From: Phascolarctos cinereus | Lineage: Eukaryota > Chordata > Mammalia > Diprotodontia > Phascolarctidae | Length of the DNA stretch: 64,000 nucleotides | Assembly (NCBI RefSeq): GCF_002099425.1 | Contig: NW_018344068.1 | Coordinates: 5,586,501 to 5,650,500, forward strand | Direction: 5' to 3' | Shown here: positions 62,060-64,000 of the stretch, piece by piece | Position numbering within the stretch: position 1 is the stretch's first letter | How the letters are laid out: each line of letters opens with the position of its first letter | Program-made: the position numbers and the translations under genes | Notes under the pieces: generated by a model | Database searches by the model: none | What the model saw: only the letters and a program-made list of their open reading frames with translations | What the model was told of the DNA's origin: nothing

Positions 62060-62520
62060 CCTCTCTTCTCAGCCACTAGAATGAGGCTAGGCACATGATA
62101 GATGCTACACAAAGATTCAATCCAATACAACACAGCTCAATTAAGTTCGGTAAGATTTTATTAAGTAGATACTATGTGTCATATACTACGCTAGCTGCTG
62201 AAGACAAAAAGACTAAACAAGATAGCTCCAGTCCCTGTGGGGCTTATATTCTATATATTTAATCCATATTTAAGATTTAGCCAAACAACTCTATGCTGCG
62301 TCATCATGGTCTGGAGGTGACTCCAAGTTGGCAAAGTCCGTGCCAGCAGAGGCCAAGCTTTAGCTGATCTTGCCAAGACAGAAAGGCTTAAAGTATAGTC
62401 CCTGCAATGGATCTACTTTGTGTATATCTATTTGTATTGTCCCCAAATTTAGCATACAGTCTTGTGTTACAGTAAGCACTCCATAAATAGGTGCTGAATT
62501 GAATTCATTTGAATTGGTGA
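62060..62520. mobile_element. Three L2 3' ends: sense, antisense, sense
   Basis: 62075-62115 'gaggctaggcacatgataga' (+). 62140-62275 'aagattttattaagtagata', 'ctatgtgtcatatactacgc', 'cagtccctgtggggctt' (-). 62430-62520 'ttagcatacagtcttgtgtt', 'aataggtgctgaattgaatt' (+). Confidence 0.6.
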
Positions 62521-62965
62521 CCATCCTCATTAAATGAATTCCTATATTTAGAAGTGGGATCCGTGGGAAGGGAAGAACATTTAAGAAAATGTGATGCTTA
62601 TCACACACGTGCATACACAAACCTCCACCACCCAACCTCTAGCAATGCCCAGAAACCATACAGAGCACAAGGTTTGAGAGTTTTAAAAAAAAAAAAAAGT
62701 TATACGCTCTTAGGGAGATCTGCTCCTGGCACATTATAGGGACTGAGGTCTGGCTAGAATGGGTGAGGCCTCAGACAAAGGCCTGGGGAGTATGAAGCTG
62801 CTAAAGTGAAGGTACCTAGATCAATATATTCAGGTTATAATAGACGGAACGCTAGAATTGGGAGCCGGGAGACCCAGAAACTAGTTAGATCCTAAGTGAC
62901 CCATTCAAGATTGCATAGAGCCAAGATTGGAAGCCCTGAGCCAGAAGACCTTATTTCAAATCCAG
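62521..62965. other. Unassigned sequence
   Basis: Includes an A run at 62685-62698. A faint MIR trace may lie at 62840-62890. No gene. Confidence 0.35.
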
Positions 62966-62967
62966 GA

Positions 62968-63110
62968 TTCTTTTCTACCCATTTTACAAAGGAAGAAATT
63001 AGGGCCCAGAGAGGAGAAGAGATTTGCATAAAAACACAGAACAGGTCAGCAGAGCTGGGCCTGGAACCCAAGTCTCCTGACGCCCAGTCAAATGTACTTT
63101 CAGTTGTGTG
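62968..63110 (-). repeat. MIR-family, antisense
   Basis: 'acccattttacaaaggaaga', 'aattagggcccagagaggag', 'ctggaacccaagtctcctga'. Confidence 0.7.
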
Positions 63111-63565
63111 ATACTATTTCAGCAGATGCTGCCAAAGTGGGGGTGGGGGACAGACTGCAAATGAGATGCCCACATGCCAGCTCAGTATGGGCAGTGTACC
63201 CTCTTCTCCACCCCCACCGCTCATCCTAAGAACAGCAGCTCTTGCATTATTGATGAAGTGTTTTTACAAAATCGAAAGTAAGAGCGGGTGTTGTTTTTGG
63301 CCCCCAGCCCATATAGAATACACAACATGGTAGGTGATGAATTTGGGAGACATTTTTATGAATCATTTGAAAGAAGTGGGGGGAAGAAGAGGAAGTCTCA
63401 GGAACATATGCCTTAGAGTAAATAGCAGGGTTCCCCTGATTGCACCACCAGGCCTTGCAAACCTCATCAATTTAACTTTTAACCCCTCAGCCTGGCTTTG
63501 GACACCCCCAAATCACTGGCCCCATGTATCTCTCTAGCCTCCTCCAGCACTGTTTTACATATAAA
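63111..63565. other. Repeat-free block, candidate conserved noncoding DNA
   Basis: 63235-63370 is repeat-free and well mixed ('cttgcattattgatgaagtg', 'tttttatgaatcatttgaaa'). No gene seen. Confidence 0.4.
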
Positions 63566-63567
63566 CA

Positions 63568-63690
63568 CAGAATGTCAAATCTGGAAGGAGCTTTCTAGAT
63601 CATCTACCCAATCACACACACCCCCATCTCTAGTTTACTGATGGGGAAACTGAGACCCAGTGAGGCAGGACCATAACTAGGAATTCTGAT
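63568..63690 (-). repeat. MIR-family, antisense, partial
   Basis: 'agaatgtcaaatctggaagg', 'agtttactgatggggaaact', 'gagacccagtgaggcagga' is the 3' and CORE part of an antisense MIR. Confidence 0.6.
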
Positions 63691-64000
63691 ACCCTGGGAA
63701 AATTCAGTTGAGAGGGGGTACACAGAGGACATCTGTCCAGTCAGATACAATAACACCAGGCAACTTTCAGGAATCAGTTGGAGAGGACAGTAGAAAGTGG
63801 CAGATGTGGTGGAAGGGTAGGACCCATTTGGCAAAGGGTAAGACCTAGGAGAGTGGTGAGCCTTTACGGCATCACAGTGCATGGATCCAGCAGACGGCTG
63901 CAGTAAGGCATAGAGGAAGCACTGCTCCAACATTGGATTCCTGAGGAAAAGCTCCAATCACCTTGCCCTAATTAGGCTTCTGCAGTGTCCAATACCACCT
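63691..64000. other. Unassigned sequence to window end
   Basis: No repeat recognised. A minus-strand 117-codon frame (63604-63957) starts in this block and runs into the MIR, so it is probably chance. Confidence 0.35.

Noticed and set aside
63604-63957. 117-codon minus-strand frame
   Set aside because: Runs into an antisense MIR, which would not be translated in a real gene without other evidence.

Overview
The window is 64 kb of vertebrate nuclear DNA, and the interspersed repeats point to a marsupial. Three repeat groups support this: many tRNA-derived SINEs whose body reads like marsupial MAR1/WSINE1 consensus; longer Mar1-type CORE-SINEs ending in a BovB/RTE-like tail; and several copies of a marsupial-style L1 3' end. 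The cleanest young insertions, with intact target-site duplications, are WSINE1-like and Mar1-like. That leans towards an Australian marsupial but does not prove it. There is no bacterial, viral or organellar content and no CRISPR array.

I find no gene that can be stated with certainty. Almost every longer open frame lies in repeats or low-complexity DNA, or looks like chance. The best coding candidate is a short first-exon-like segment at 21079-21174 (+): an ATG with an in-frame stop just upstream, 32 codons, then a strong splice donor. A much weaker candidate is a 22-base microexon-like segment at 61887-61908 (+). The window may therefore be intron or intergenic DNA of a larger gene, perhaps one transcribed on the + strand.

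Layout. 0-17 kb is a mosaic of old L3/CR1, L2 and MIR copies with younger SINEs inserted; a coding remnant of L3/CR1 reverse transcriptase is readable near 7.75 kb. 17.6-19.5 kb is a broken minus-strand L1, split by a 660 bp non-LTR element with a 13 bp target duplication. 20.7-29 kb has the lowest repeat density and holds the exon candidate, a 95 bp tandem duplication and GC-richer single-copy-looking DNA. 29-43 kb is SINE/L2/MIR mosaic with a zinc-finger-like LINE C-terminus at 33.3 kb and hAT-like DNA transposons. 43.15-44.1 kb is a long degenerate minisatellite with a unit near 17 bp. 45.6-51.3 kb is a nearly complete but decayed minus-strand L1 with an L2 inserted in it. 51.7-52.7 kb is another L1 3' end in which a 429 bp polypurine tract has grown. 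53-64 kb returns to L2/L3/MIR mosaic plus one cleanly bounded L1 fragment at 60 kb.

Repeat names come from recognising consensus-like wording by eye, so family level is safer than subfamily and edges are usually good to about 10-30 bases unless a target duplication is given. I see no endogenous retrovirus or LTR pair that I would defend.
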